Source of the DNA: Gammaproteobacteria bacterium
GTDB lineage: Bacteria > Pseudomonadota > Gammaproteobacteria > Ga0077536
Length of the DNA: 64,000 nt
Direction: 5' to 3'
Assembly: GCA_024235015.1 (NCBI GenBank)
Contig: JACKNG010000003.1
Location: forward strand, 496,001-560,000
The stretch's first letter is position 1. Every line of letters starts with the position of its first letter. The notes beneath the pieces are model-generated. The model did no database searches, had not been told where the DNA came from, and was given only the letters and a program-made list of their open reading frames with translations. A program made the position numbers and the translations under genes. Below, piece by piece: positions 34,648-42,763 of the stretch.

Positions 34648-35802
34648 TCAGCCGAAGCTGTCCAGCGCGTCGAGATCGTCGATGGCGATGCAGGTGCGGC
34701 GGATGAACTCGAGCGAGGTTTCCGGCGGCTGCATCTTGGGCGCTTCCGGCGGCTGGCCGAGCGTACCCGACCACCACGCCAGCGCGGCGAAGAGCTGCTG
34801 GCGATACCACTTGAAGACGACGTCGAAATCGAGGCGCGGCCCGCCGCGCGCGGCGAACTCCTCGATGTAGTAGGCGAGCAGGTCGCGCTCCCACTGGCGC
34901 CGCTTCTCCGGCGTCACCGCGGTCGAGATGCAGTAGGCGAGGTCACGGCTGCCGTTGCCCTGGCAGGTGTTCTGCCAATCGTTGATGCCCATCTCGCCGT
35001 CCGGGCGGATGTACCAGTTCTTGAGATGGACGTCGTTGTGGGTGATGCCGCGCGGCATCACCTCGTGCATGTCGGCGGCGCGCAAGGTCGCCGGCCACAC
35101 CTCGGGTTCGCGCGCGAACAGGCGCGCGGGCACGACCGCCTCGGCCTGGCTGAAGCCGCGGATACAGGCCTCCTCGAAGCCCGCATCGAAGGCGACGATG
35201 CGGAAGAAGTCCTCCCACTTGGTGAAGATGCGCAGGCGGCCGACCAGTTCCGCGCTGGTGTAGTACTTGGCGTGGAGCTGCGCGAGCAGGCGCATCTGGC
35301 TCTGGCAGTGGGCGAACTCGAGGTCGGTCTCCATGGTGTTGAACGAGACTTTCTCGCTCAGGTCCTCGAGTACGATGATCGAGTTCAACGTCTCGGGGTG
35401 GTAGCGCGCAAACAGCGGCGTCGGCGCGATCACGTCGACCTCGGGGTAGAGCACGTTGTAGAAATCGACCTCGGCCTGTACCCCGCCCGCCATGCCCAGC
35501 ATGTAGCGGCTCTCCAGACTGGGCGTGCCCTTGCAGAACACGCTCGCCGGCAGCCCGGCCGCCTGCCCGGCCTCGTTCCACTCGAGGTAGATGAAACGCC
35601 GGTTGGAGGTGCCGTCGTCGCGCGGGCCGAGGCGATGCGAGACGACCGCGGCACCCGGCACCGCGTGGCCGAGCACGTCGGTCAGCCACTCTGCCGTGAT
35701 CGACTCGTAGTTCGGCGGCATGTCCTCGCGCGTGCGCGGCACGATGGGATGGGCCTGCTCGGCCTCGAAACGGGCCTTGATCTGTTCGAAGGTGACGGGC
35801 AT
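34648..35802 (-). CDS. Aminoglycoside-phosphotransferase/ecdysteroid-kinase-like small-molecule kinase
   Basis: Predicted 384 residues, protein-kinase-like fold. Catalytic loop GITHNDVHLKNWYI (H-x-D-x4-N form) and the metal-binding stretch MGINDWQNTCQG are present; the N-lobe has RRFIYLEW and an invariant-type Lys in SVFCKGTP. The family phosphorylates hydroxyls of small molecules (sterols, terpenoids, antibiotics); in catabolic clusters it may activate an alcohol. The ATG at 35802 begins MPVTFEQIKARFEAEQ; the open frame upstream overlaps the divergent GMC gene and is not real coding. Divergent from that gene. Confidence 0.85.
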   Translation of the reverse strand: MPVTFEQIKARFEAEQAHPIVPRTREDMPPNYESITAEWLTDVLGHAVPGAAVVSHRLGPRDDGTSNRRFIYLEWNEAGQAAGLPASVFCKGTPSLESRYMLGMAGGVQAEVDFYNVLYPEVDVIAPTPLFARYHPETLNSIIVLEDLSEKVSFNTMETDLEFAHCQSQMRLLAQLHAKYYTSAELVGRLRIFTKWEDFFRIVAFDAGFEEACIRGFSQAEAVVPARLFAREPEVWPATLRAADMHEVMPRGITHNDVHLKNWYIRPDGEMGINDWQNTCQGNGSRDLAYCISTAVTPEKRRQWERDLLAYYIEEFAARGGPRLDFDVVFKWYRQQLFAALAWWSGTLGQPPEAPKMQPPETSLEFIRRTCIAIDDLDALDSFG

Positions 35803-35958
35803 CGACGGAACCTCGCTGGACGTACCTGGCGCGGCGATTAGAACAAACCGTGTGCTCGACGACCATCTGCCCCGGGGGTCGCAGCGACACGCGTTAGAAT
35901 CGCCGGGCGCCGATCGCTGCCGCCAGCCTCGGCACCGCACACCGCACGGACCCGAAGC

Positions 35959-37578
35959 ATGGAATACGACTACATCATCGTCGGCGCCGGCACAGCCGGC
36001 TGCGTGCTGGCCAACCGCTTGTCGGCCGAGCGCGAGGCCAGCGTGCTGCTGATCGAGGCCGGCGGGCGCGACGACTATTTCTGGATCGACATCCCGGTCG
36101 GTTACCTCTACACCATCGGCAATCCACGCACCGACTGGTGCTACCGCACCGAGCCGGATGACGGCCTCAACGGCCGCAGCATCGGCTACGCGCGCGGTCG
36201 CGTGCTCGGCGGTTGCTCCTCGATCAACGCCATGATCTACATGCGCGGCCAGGCTGCCGATTACGACCACTGGGCCGCGCTCGGCAACCGCGGCTGGGGC
36301 TGGAACGACGTGTTGCCGGTGTTCAGGCAGAGCGAGGACTACCAGCACGGCGCCAGCGAGTACCACGGCGCCGGCGGCGAGCTGCGCGTCGAGGAACGGC
36401 GCGTCAACTGGCCCATCCTCGACGCCTGGCGCGAGGCCGCGGTGGCCTGCGGCATCCCGCGCATCGACGAGTTCAACCGCGGCGACAATACCGGCACGGC
36501 CTATTTCCAGATGAACCAGCGCAAGGGCCGGCGCTGGAGTGCGGTGCGCGCCTTCCTCGACCCGGTCCGCAATCGCCCCAACCTCGAGATCATGCTGCGT
36601 ACGCAGGTCGAGGGCATCGACCTCGAACGGCGGGACGGCGGCCTGCGCGCCCGCGGGGTCAGCGTGCGTCGCGACGACGGCACGCGGCCGCGGCTCGTCG
36701 CCCGGCGCGAGCTCATCCTCGCCGCCGGCGCCATCGGCTCGCCGCAACTCCTGCAGCTCTCCGGCATCGGTGCACCCGCCCTCCTCGGCGAGCTGGGCAT
36801 CGAGGTCGCCCACGCCCTGCCCGGGGTCGGCGAGAACCTGCACGATCACCTGCAGGTGCGCACCGTCTACCAGGTCTCCAACACCGTGACCTTGAACCGC
36901 CGCGCCAACTCGCTCGTCGGCCGCATCGCCATGGGCCTGGAGTACCTGCTGTTCCGCCGCGGCCCGCTGACCATGCCGCCCTCGCAGCTCGGCGCTTTCG
37001 CGCGCAGTGACGAATCGCTGGAGACGCCCGACCTCGAATGGCACGTGCAGCCGCTGTCGCTGGACAAGTTCGGTGACCCGCTGCATCCCTGGGACGCCAT
37101 CACGCCCTCGGTGTGCAACCTGCGCCCGACCAGCCGCGGGCACGTGCGCATCCGCTCGCGCGACGCCCACGAGCATCCGGCGATCACGCTCAACTACCTC
37201 GCGACGGACGCCGACCGCGCCGCGGCCGTGACCGGCCTGCGCGTCACCCGCCGGATCATGGCCGCGGCGCCGCTGGCACCGTTCACACCGCGCGAGATCA
37301 AGCCCGGGCCGGACATCGACGGCGACACGGCGCTGGCACGCGCTGCCGGCGACCTCGGCACCACCATCTTTCACCCGGTCGGCACCTGCAAGATGGGGCA
37401 GGACGACCGCGCCGTGGTCGACGACCGCCTGCGCGTGCGCGGCGTGGCCGGCCTGCGCGTCATCGACGCCTCGATCATGCCGCGCATCACCTCCGGTAAT
37501 ACCAACGCGCCGACGGTGATGATCGCCGAACAGGGCGCGGCTTTCGTGCGCGCGGCGGCGCGCGGGGACGACCGTTGA
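35959..37578 (+). CDS. GMC-family FAD oxidoreductase (choline/alcohol dehydrogenase-like)
   Basis: Predicted 539 residues, normal for GMC. ADP-binding motif YDYIIVGAGTAGCVLANRLS at the N-terminus, GMC signature 1 around RGRVLGGCSSINAMIYMRG, and C-terminal active-site His in HPVGTCKMG followed by NTNAPTVMIAEQGA. It oxidises a primary or secondary alcohol with FAD; the substrate is unknown. Followed after 67 bp by an SDR gene on the same strand, likely co-transcribed. Confidence 0.9.
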   Translation: MEYDYIIVGAGTAGCVLANRLSAEREASVLLIEAGGRDDYFWIDIPVGYLYTIGNPRTDWCYRTEPDDGLNGRSIGYARGRVLGGCSSINAMIYMRGQAADYDHWAALGNRGWGWNDVLPVFRQSEDYQHGASEYHGAGGELRVEERRVNWPILDAWREAAVACGIPRIDEFNRGDNTGTAYFQMNQRKGRRWSAVRAFLDPVRNRPNLEIMLRTQVEGIDLERRDGGLRARGVSVRRDDGTRPRLVARRELILAAGAIGSPQLLQLSGIGAPALLGELGIEVAHALPGVGENLHDHLQVRTVYQVSNTVTLNRRANSLVGRIAMGLEYLLFRRGPLTMPPSQLGAFARSDESLETPDLEWHVQPLSLDKFGDPLHPWDAITPSVCNLRPTSRGHVRIRSRDAHEHPAITLNYLATDADRAAAVTGLRVTRRIMAAAPLAPFTPREIKPGPDIDGDTALARAAGDLGTTIFHPVGTCKMGQDDRAVVDDRLRVRGVAGLRVIDASIMPRITSGNTNAPTVMIAEQGAAFVRAAARGDDR

Positions 37579-37645
37579 CGAAACCAATCGGCCGCGCGAC
37601 GCCGCACGGCCGGATCACTTGACACGACCCGGCGAGGAGCAAGAC

Positions 37646-38425
37646 ATGGATTCTGGATTATTCGATCTGGCCGGCAAGGTCGCCGTGGTCACCGGCGGCT
37701 CGCGCGGCATCGGCCTGATGTTCGCACGTGCCTACGTCGAGGCCGGCATGCGCGTGTACATCGTCGCGCGCAACGCCGAGCGTTGCGACGCCGTCGCCGC
37801 CGAACTGTCCGCGCAGGGCGGCGCGTGCAGCGCGCTGCCGGGCGAATTGTCACGTCTCGACGAGGTCGAGCGCATCGCCGCCGAGTTCCGCGCGCGCGAA
37901 CCGGCCCTGCACGTGCTGGTCAACAATGCCGGCACCGCCTGGGGCGATCATCTCGACACCTTTCCCGAGAAGGGCTGGGACAAGGTCATGGACCTCAACC
38001 TCAAGTCGCCGTTCTTTCTCATGCAGAAACTGCTGCCGCAGCTCGAAGCGGCCGCGCGCCCCGACGACCCGGCGCGCGTGCTCAACCTCGGCTCGGTCGA
38101 CGGCCTGCACGTGCCCTTGTTCGAGAACTTCTCCTACGCCGCCGCCAAGGCCGGCCTGCATCATCTGACGCGCATGCTGGCCAGCCATCTCGCTGCGCGC
38201 CACATCAACGTCAATGCCGTCGCGCCGGGCTACTTCGACACCGACATGACCGCGCCCATGCTCGGCAAGATGGGGCTGGACGCGTTGCTCGACATCGTGC
38301 CGCAGAAGCGTCTTGGCCAGCACGACGACATGGCCGGCGTGGCGGTGTTCCTCGCCGCCCGCGCCTCGGCCTTCGTCACCGGGGTCACGCTGGCCGTCGA
38401 TGGCGGACTGATCGGGGGGAGTTGA
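37646..38425 (+). CDS. SDR-family oxidoreductase
   Basis: Predicted 259 residues, classical short-chain dehydrogenase: cofactor motif TGGSRGIG, NNAG at ~91-94, catalytic Ser in NLGSVDG, YxxxK as SYAAAKAG and C-terminal VDGGLIG. An Arg after beta-2 (ARNAER) suggests NADP(H). Likely acts with the upstream GMC oxidoreductase on the same alcohol/ketone series. ATG at 37646 is preceded by GAGGAGC. Confidence 0.9.
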   Translation: MDSGLFDLAGKVAVVTGGSRGIGLMFARAYVEAGMRVYIVARNAERCDAVAAELSAQGGACSALPGELSRLDEVERIAAEFRAREPALHVLVNNAGTAWGDHLDTFPEKGWDKVMDLNLKSPFFLMQKLLPQLEAAARPDDPARVLNLGSVDGLHVPLFENFSYAAAKAGLHHLTRMLASHLAARHINVNAVAPGYFDTDMTAPMLGKMGLDALLDIVPQKRLGQHDDMAGVAVFLAARASAFVTGVTLAVDGGLIGGS

Positions 38426-38641
38426 GCACCGGGCCTGTCCGTGCGCACAACCCGGCGCACGGCCGCCGCGGTCGCCTGGCCTCAACCGCCGAGCAGGGCG
38501 ACGCAAAGCGTGGCGAGGACGGCCGGATGCAAGGCGTCGTGCGCGCCGAGCACCGCAGTTCACTGGAGTAAATGAGGCGCGCAGGCGCGCGCGCAACACA
38601 GCAGACGGCCGCCGCAGTCGCTTTGCGTCGTCCTGCCACCC

Positions 38642-39406
38642 CTAGGGGACGACGTACCCCCCATCCACCGTCAACGCGTGCCCCGTCGTGAACGAGGCCT
38701 CGTCCGAGCACAGCCACACCACCGCGCGCGCCACCTCCTCGGCCACGCCGAAGCGACCGGCCGGATGGCGCGCGAGCAGGATGTCGTGCACGCGCCCTTC
38801 GCTCTGCGTGGCCGGCGCCCCCATCGGGGTGTCGATGACGCCCGGGCACACCGCGTTGACGCGGATGCCCTGGCGCGCGTAGTCGAGCGCGGCACCGCGG
38901 GTGAGACCGACCACGCCGTGCTTGGTCGCGGTGTAGATCGACGAACTCTTCCAGCCGACCAGGCCGGCCACCGAGGCGGTGTTGACGATGGCGCCGCCCG
39001 TGCCCTGCGCGAGCATGTCGCGGATCTCGCGGCGCAGGCACAACCAGACACCCTTCAGGTTGATCGCATTGACGCGATCCCATTCGTCCTCGCTGGTGTC
39101 GGCGAGGTTGGTGCTGCTGTCGGCGACGCCGGCGTTGTTGAACGCACAGTCGAGCCGTCCCCAGCGCGCCTTGACGGCATCGAACAGGGCGTCGACGGCA
39201 GCGGCGCGGGCGACGTCGGTGGCGACGAACAAGGCCTCGCCGCCGCGCGCCTCGATCTCGCCCACCAGCGCCGTGCCGGCCGCCTCGCTGAGGTCGGCGA
39301 TCGCGACCCGCGCACCGGCCGTACTCATCGCCAACGCGGTGGCGTGCCCGATACCGCTCGCGCCGCCTGTCACCACCGCGACTTTCCCCGTCAGTTCGAC
39401 CCCCAT
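38642..39406 (-). CDS. SDR-family oxidoreductase
   Basis: Predicted 254 residues, classical SDR: TGGASGIG cofactor motif, Asp after beta-2 (IADLSEA) suggesting NAD, NNAG (~88-91), Ser in NTASVAG, catalytic YTATK and C-terminal VDGGYVVP. A second, distinct SDR from the one at 37646. Convergent with that gene across 216 bp and divergent from the putative selenoprotein gene at 39548. Confidence 0.9.
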   Translation of the reverse strand: MGVELTGKVAVVTGGASGIGHATALAMSTAGARVAIADLSEAAGTALVGEIEARGGEALFVATDVARAAAVDALFDAVKARWGRLDCAFNNAGVADSSTNLADTSEDEWDRVNAINLKGVWLCLRREIRDMLAQGTGGAIVNTASVAGLVGWKSSSIYTATKHGVVGLTRGAALDYARQGIRVNAVCPGVIDTPMGAPATQSEGRVHDILLARHPAGRFGVAEEVARAVVWLCSDEASFTTGHALTVDGGYVVP

Positions 39407-39547
39407 GCAATCCCCCCTTGTTTCGTGTGCGAATTATTCAACGACGTTGGTGCGGGATTGTAATCGAGCCACCGTCGCCGCCTAGGCGCGGCCCGGCACA
39501 CGCGTTAGAGTGCACTGCCTTGTCCCCCCTCTGCGAGGAACGCTTTG

Positions 39548-40720
39548 ATGACAACCACCGTGCTCTACGACGATCGCGTCACCGCGGTCGCCGGCGCCCG
39601 GGTCGCGGGCGATCACCTGTGGCTGGCGCCCGACGCGATGGCCGCCGCCACCGGCTGGAAGCTCGAGCCCCAGGGCCTGTGCCGCGGCGATGCCTGCGTG
39701 CGCACCGACGCCACCTGGGTCGACGCCGACGGCCACGTCGATCTCACCGCCTTCGCCACCCACATGGGCCAGCCCGTCGTCCACGACGGCGATGCCTGGG
39801 CCGTTGGCGAGTCGGCCGGTGTACGCCGCGACGCCCTGCTCTCGACCCAGGCCCCCGACTTCGAACTGCCCGATCTCGACGGCAAGCTGCACAAGCTGTC
39901 GGACTACCGTGGCAAGAAGGTCTACCTCTATTCCTGGGGCTCCTACTGAGGCTGCAGCTTTGACCTGCCCGTGTGGCAGGCAATCTACGAAGAACTGCGC
40001 GGCGCTGGACTTGAAATCATCGCCGTGGCCTTCGACGCAGCCGGTACCGCCGCGGTCGAAGCGAAAATCCGTTGCCCGGACATTGCCGAGCGGCCGACCA
40101 TGATCGCCGACCTCATGGGCTGGAGCCCGGAGCTGTGGGCGCAGCAGGCGCCGCCGACCTATCCCTGCCTCATCGACGAAACCCACCTCGTCGCCGAACT
40201 CTACGGCATGGTCAACGTGCCGCAGGGCGTGTGGATCGACGAGCAGGGACGCATCGTGCGCCCGGCCGAGTCGGCCGGCACCATCGACATGGTGCGGCAC
40301 CTCAACCGCGAGACGCTGGAACTACCGGATGCGGCGGTGAAGGCAGGCGCCAGCGCCCGCATGGCCTACATCGACGCCCTGCGCGACTGGGTGAAGAACG
40401 GCGAGAAGAGCCCCTATGCCTTGCCGCCGGAGGAAGTGAAACGGCGCATGAAGGGCCCGGGCGAAGCCGAGGTGCTGGCCGCGACCCACGCCAAGCTCGG
40501 CCGCCACCTGTTCGCCCAGGGCGACAACGCGGGCGGGCGGCGCCACTTCGCCGAGGCCTCGCGGCTGTGCCCGGACAGCTGGAACTACCGGCGCCAGTCG
40601 ATGGTGCTGGAGCCTGAGCTGATCGGCCAGCTCAACACCGCGCCCGAGTTCTGGGCCGCGGTCGATGCGCTGGGCGACACGCCCTACTATCCGCCGGCGG
40701 ATCTCTCGCCGGTGCGTTGA
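39548..40720 (+). CDS. Redoxin-fold protein with in-frame TGA: probable selenoprotein (Sec134)
   Basis: One 390-residue frame interrupted only by TGA at 39947-39949. N-terminal ~95 residues form a separate domain (CRGDAC). A thioredoxin/AhpC-TSA-type domain starts APDFELPDLDGK and reads YLYSWGSY-U-GCSFDLPVWQ, putting the TGA where such proteins carry their first redox Cys (U134-G135-C136). After the TGA, 257 residues continue in frame without defect, including PPTYPCLID and a helical C-terminal domain. A hairpin 15-31 nt past the TGA fits a bacterial SECIS. AGGAA is 8 nt before the ATG; a terminator follows the gene. The alternative is a nonsense-mutated Cys gene. Sec-insertion genes are not in the window. 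Confidence 0.82.
39964..39980 (+). promoter_or_regulatory. Candidate bacterial SECIS hairpin
   Basis: CCTGCC (39964-39969) pairs perfectly with GGCAGG (39975-39980) around the loop CGTGT. The loop starts 20 nt after the TGA and carries G among its first two bases and a GU, matching the known bacterial SECIS pattern (small apical loop with G/GU, loop 16-37 nt from UGA). Confidence 0.7.
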
Positions 40721-40744
40721 CGTCGCGCAGCGTCGACGCCTTGA

Positions 40745-40770
40745 AACCCCGCCCCGGCGGGGTTCGTTTT
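40745..40770 (+). terminator. Rho-independent terminator after the selenoprotein candidate
   Basis: AACCCCGCC pairs with GGCGGGGTT over a very short loop, followed by CGTTTT. It lies 24 bp after the stop codon at 40720, in the right orientation. Confidence 0.75.
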
Positions 40771-40820
40771 GATCGCCGCGGCGCAACCGTAGAAGCCCGG
40801 AATTCAACGACCTGACCGTC

Positions 40821-40930
40821 GGTGTCAGACACCGGCACGGCGACACCGACGCCCCTCAATGCCTTAGCCGCTGGTGTCAGACACGGCCGTTCGTTGCATC
40901 AACGACTCGAGCACCGGTGTCAGACACCGG
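40821..40930. repeat. Cluster of three GTGTCAGACAC palindromes
   Basis: GGTGTCAGACACC at 40821-40833, GGTGTCAGACAC at 40873-40884 and CCGGTGTCAGACACCGG at 40914-40930, two of them near TTCAACGA/ATCAACGA flanks. Further copies of the same palindrome occur at 42698, 42751, 47466 and 50313, so this is a dispersed short repeat family. Confidence 0.8.
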
Positions 40931-40977
40931 TATCGAGGGGCCGGCCCGGCGACCGGCGCGCGAGCCAACACGCGGCG

Positions 40978-42594
40978 TCAGCGACCGAACTCGAAGCCTT
41001 CGTAACCCCGCGCGGCGACCTCGGCGATCTTCTCGCGGAAAGCGGGCGCGCCACCGGCGTAGAACAGGAAAGTGCGCTTCTTGCCCTTGACGTTCGAGCC
41101 CATGAACCACGAATCGGTCTTGGTGAAGAGCATGCCTTCGGTCAGCTTCTCGGCGTGCTCCGTCCAGGCCAGCTCGGCCGCGGGCGAGGCCTCGATACGG
41201 GCGTAGCCCCGTGCGCCCATCCAGGCGACGCAATCGCGAACCCACTCGGCGACCACCTCGGCACAGCGGGTGAAATTGCAGAACACCGCGCCGTTGATGA
41301 TGAACAGGTTGGGGAAGCCGGCCGTCTGCAGGGTGAGATAGGTCTGCGGGCCGTCGGCCCAGGCGTCGGCGATGGAACGGCCGTCGGCGCCGCGAATGTC
41401 CATGCGGGTGAGCTCGCCGGTGATGGCGTCGAAGCCCGTGGCGTAGATGATGACGTCGAGGTCGTAGTGCGCGGCGGTGGTTTGCACGCCGTTCGCGGTG
41501 ACACGCTCGATCGGGGCGGACTTGACGTCGACCAGGCGCACGTTGGGACGGTTGAAGGTTTCGTAGTAGCCGGTCTCGAGCGGGATGCGCTTGGCGCCGA
41601 AGGGATGATCCCTGGGCACCAGCAACTCGGCCGTGACCGGGTCGTGGACGCGCTCGCGAATCTTCTCGCGCACGAACTCGGCGTATTCCTCGTTCGCCGC
41701 CGGGTCGGTCATGATGTCGTGGAAGGCACCGAACCACTTGGTGAAACCCGGCTGCGACCAGATCGCCTCGTAGAACGCGCGCCGCTCGGCCGGCGGGACG
41801 TCGAAGGTGCGACGCGGGTCGAACTCCTGCATGAAGGCGGCGAACGTCCTGCGGCAGCGCGCGAAGACCGCCTCGTAGTCGTCCTTGATCTGCCGCTGCT
41901 CGGCCGGCGTGATGGTCGAATTGCGCAGCGGGCAAGCATAGTTGGCGGTGCGCTGGAACACCGTGAGTTCACCGCATTGCTCGGCGACGTGCGGGATCAA
42001 CTGGATGGCGGTGGCGCCGGTGCCGATGACGCCGACCCGCTTGCCGCTGAAATCGACCGGCTCGTGCGGCCAGCGCGCGGTGTGGAAGGACTGGCCGGCG
42101 AAGTCCTCGATGCCGGGTATGTCCGGCATGTGGTGGGCGGACAGGATGCCCACCGCCGAGATCAGGAAGCGCGCCTGCGCGCAACGCCCGTCCGCCGTCT
42201 CGATCCGCCAGCGGTTGGCGTCATCGTCGAAGCGTGCCGACTGCACCCGCGCGTTGCAACGGATGTGCGGTCTCAGTTCGAAACGGTCGGCGACGAAGTT
42301 CAGGTAGCGCTCGTTCTCCGGCTGGGCCGAGTAGTGTTCGCTCCAGTCCCATTCCTCGAGCAGCTCGCGCGAGAAGCTGTAGATGTAGGAATAGGACTCG
42401 GAGTCGAAGCGGGCGCCGGGATAGCGGTTCCAGTACCAGGTCCCACCGACCCCGCCGCCGGCCTCGTAGATGACCGCCTGCAGCCCGAGCCGGCGCAGGC
42501 AATAGAGCTGGTAGAGCCCTGAAACCCCGGCGCCGATGATCAGCGCATCCAGTTCCTCGGGCGCTTGCGCGCGATTGTCGGCGACTGCGTTCAT
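40978..42594 (-). CDS. Flavin-containing monooxygenase, Baeyer-Villiger type
   Basis: Predicted 538 residues. Two Rossmann motifs (IIGAGVSG near residue 19, FAD; VGVIGTGATA near ~190, NADPH) flank the Baeyer-Villiger fingerprint FAGQSFHTARWPHE (F-x-G-x3-H-x3-W). A second typical motif is IIYATGFDAITG. These enzymes insert oxygen next to ketones to give esters or lactones. ATG at 42594 is preferred: GGAGGGGAG lies just upstream, and the open frame beyond it runs through a repeat palindrome. Probably the last gene of the run from the AraC regulator, 147 bp after the ligase. Confidence 0.9.
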   Translation of the reverse strand: MNAVADNRAQAPEELDALIIGAGVSGLYQLYCLRRLGLQAVIYEAGGGVGGTWYWNRYPGARFDSESYSYIYSFSRELLEEWDWSEHYSAQPENERYLNFVADRFELRPHIRCNARVQSARFDDDANRWRIETADGRCAQARFLISAVGILSAHHMPDIPGIEDFAGQSFHTARWPHEPVDFSGKRVGVIGTGATAIQLIPHVAEQCGELTVFQRTANYACPLRNSTITPAEQRQIKDDYEAVFARCRRTFAAFMQEFDPRRTFDVPPAERRAFYEAIWSQPGFTKWFGAFHDIMTDPAANEEYAEFVREKIRERVHDPVTAELLVPRDHPFGAKRIPLETGYYETFNRPNVRLVDVKSAPIERVTANGVQTTAAHYDLDVIIYATGFDAITGELTRMDIRGADGRSIADAWADGPQTYLTLQTAGFPNLFIINGAVFCNFTRCAEVVAEWVRDCVAWMGARGYARIEASPAAELAWTEHAEKLTEGMLFTKTDSWFMGSNVKGKKRTFLFYAGGAPAFREKIAEVAARGYEGFEFGR

Positions 42595-42697
42595 GGCGCT
42601 CCCCTCCGTTACCGATCTCCCCTTTGCCCCGACCCCTACGGTTCGGCGCCCGCGCCACCGCGGCCTGTCACGCGGCCTTTCAAGCACGTGCCTGCCA

Positions 42698-42763
42698 GTG
42701 TCAGACACCGCGCCAGGCCGGCGCTGCGCACGAAGGACACCTTAACCCCTGGTGTCAGACACC
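42698..42763. repeat. Two GTGTCAGACAC palindromes between ligase and monooxygenase genes
   Basis: Palindromes at 42698-42708 and 42751-42763. The second lies inside the last codons of the acyl-CoA ligase gene and encodes most of its terminal VSDT residues, so the element appears to have altered that protein's C-terminus. Confidence 0.75.

Noticed and set aside
34648..37587. A 979-codon minus-strand frame extending the phosphotransferase gene
   Set aside because: The added part is antisense to the GMC oxidoreductase with all its motifs; the kinase-family protein begins at 35802.
38498..38630. Inverted repeat CGACGCAAAGCG / CGCTTTGCGTCG flanking the gap between the two SDR genes
   Set aside because: Short, 100 bp apart, no target duplication or other copies seen; too little to call a mobile element.
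39971..40720. Two separate genes (39548-39949 and GTG 39971-40720) instead of one
   Set aside because: Same frame, thioredoxin-like motif runs across the TGA, and the second part would start in the middle of the fold without its own ribosome site.
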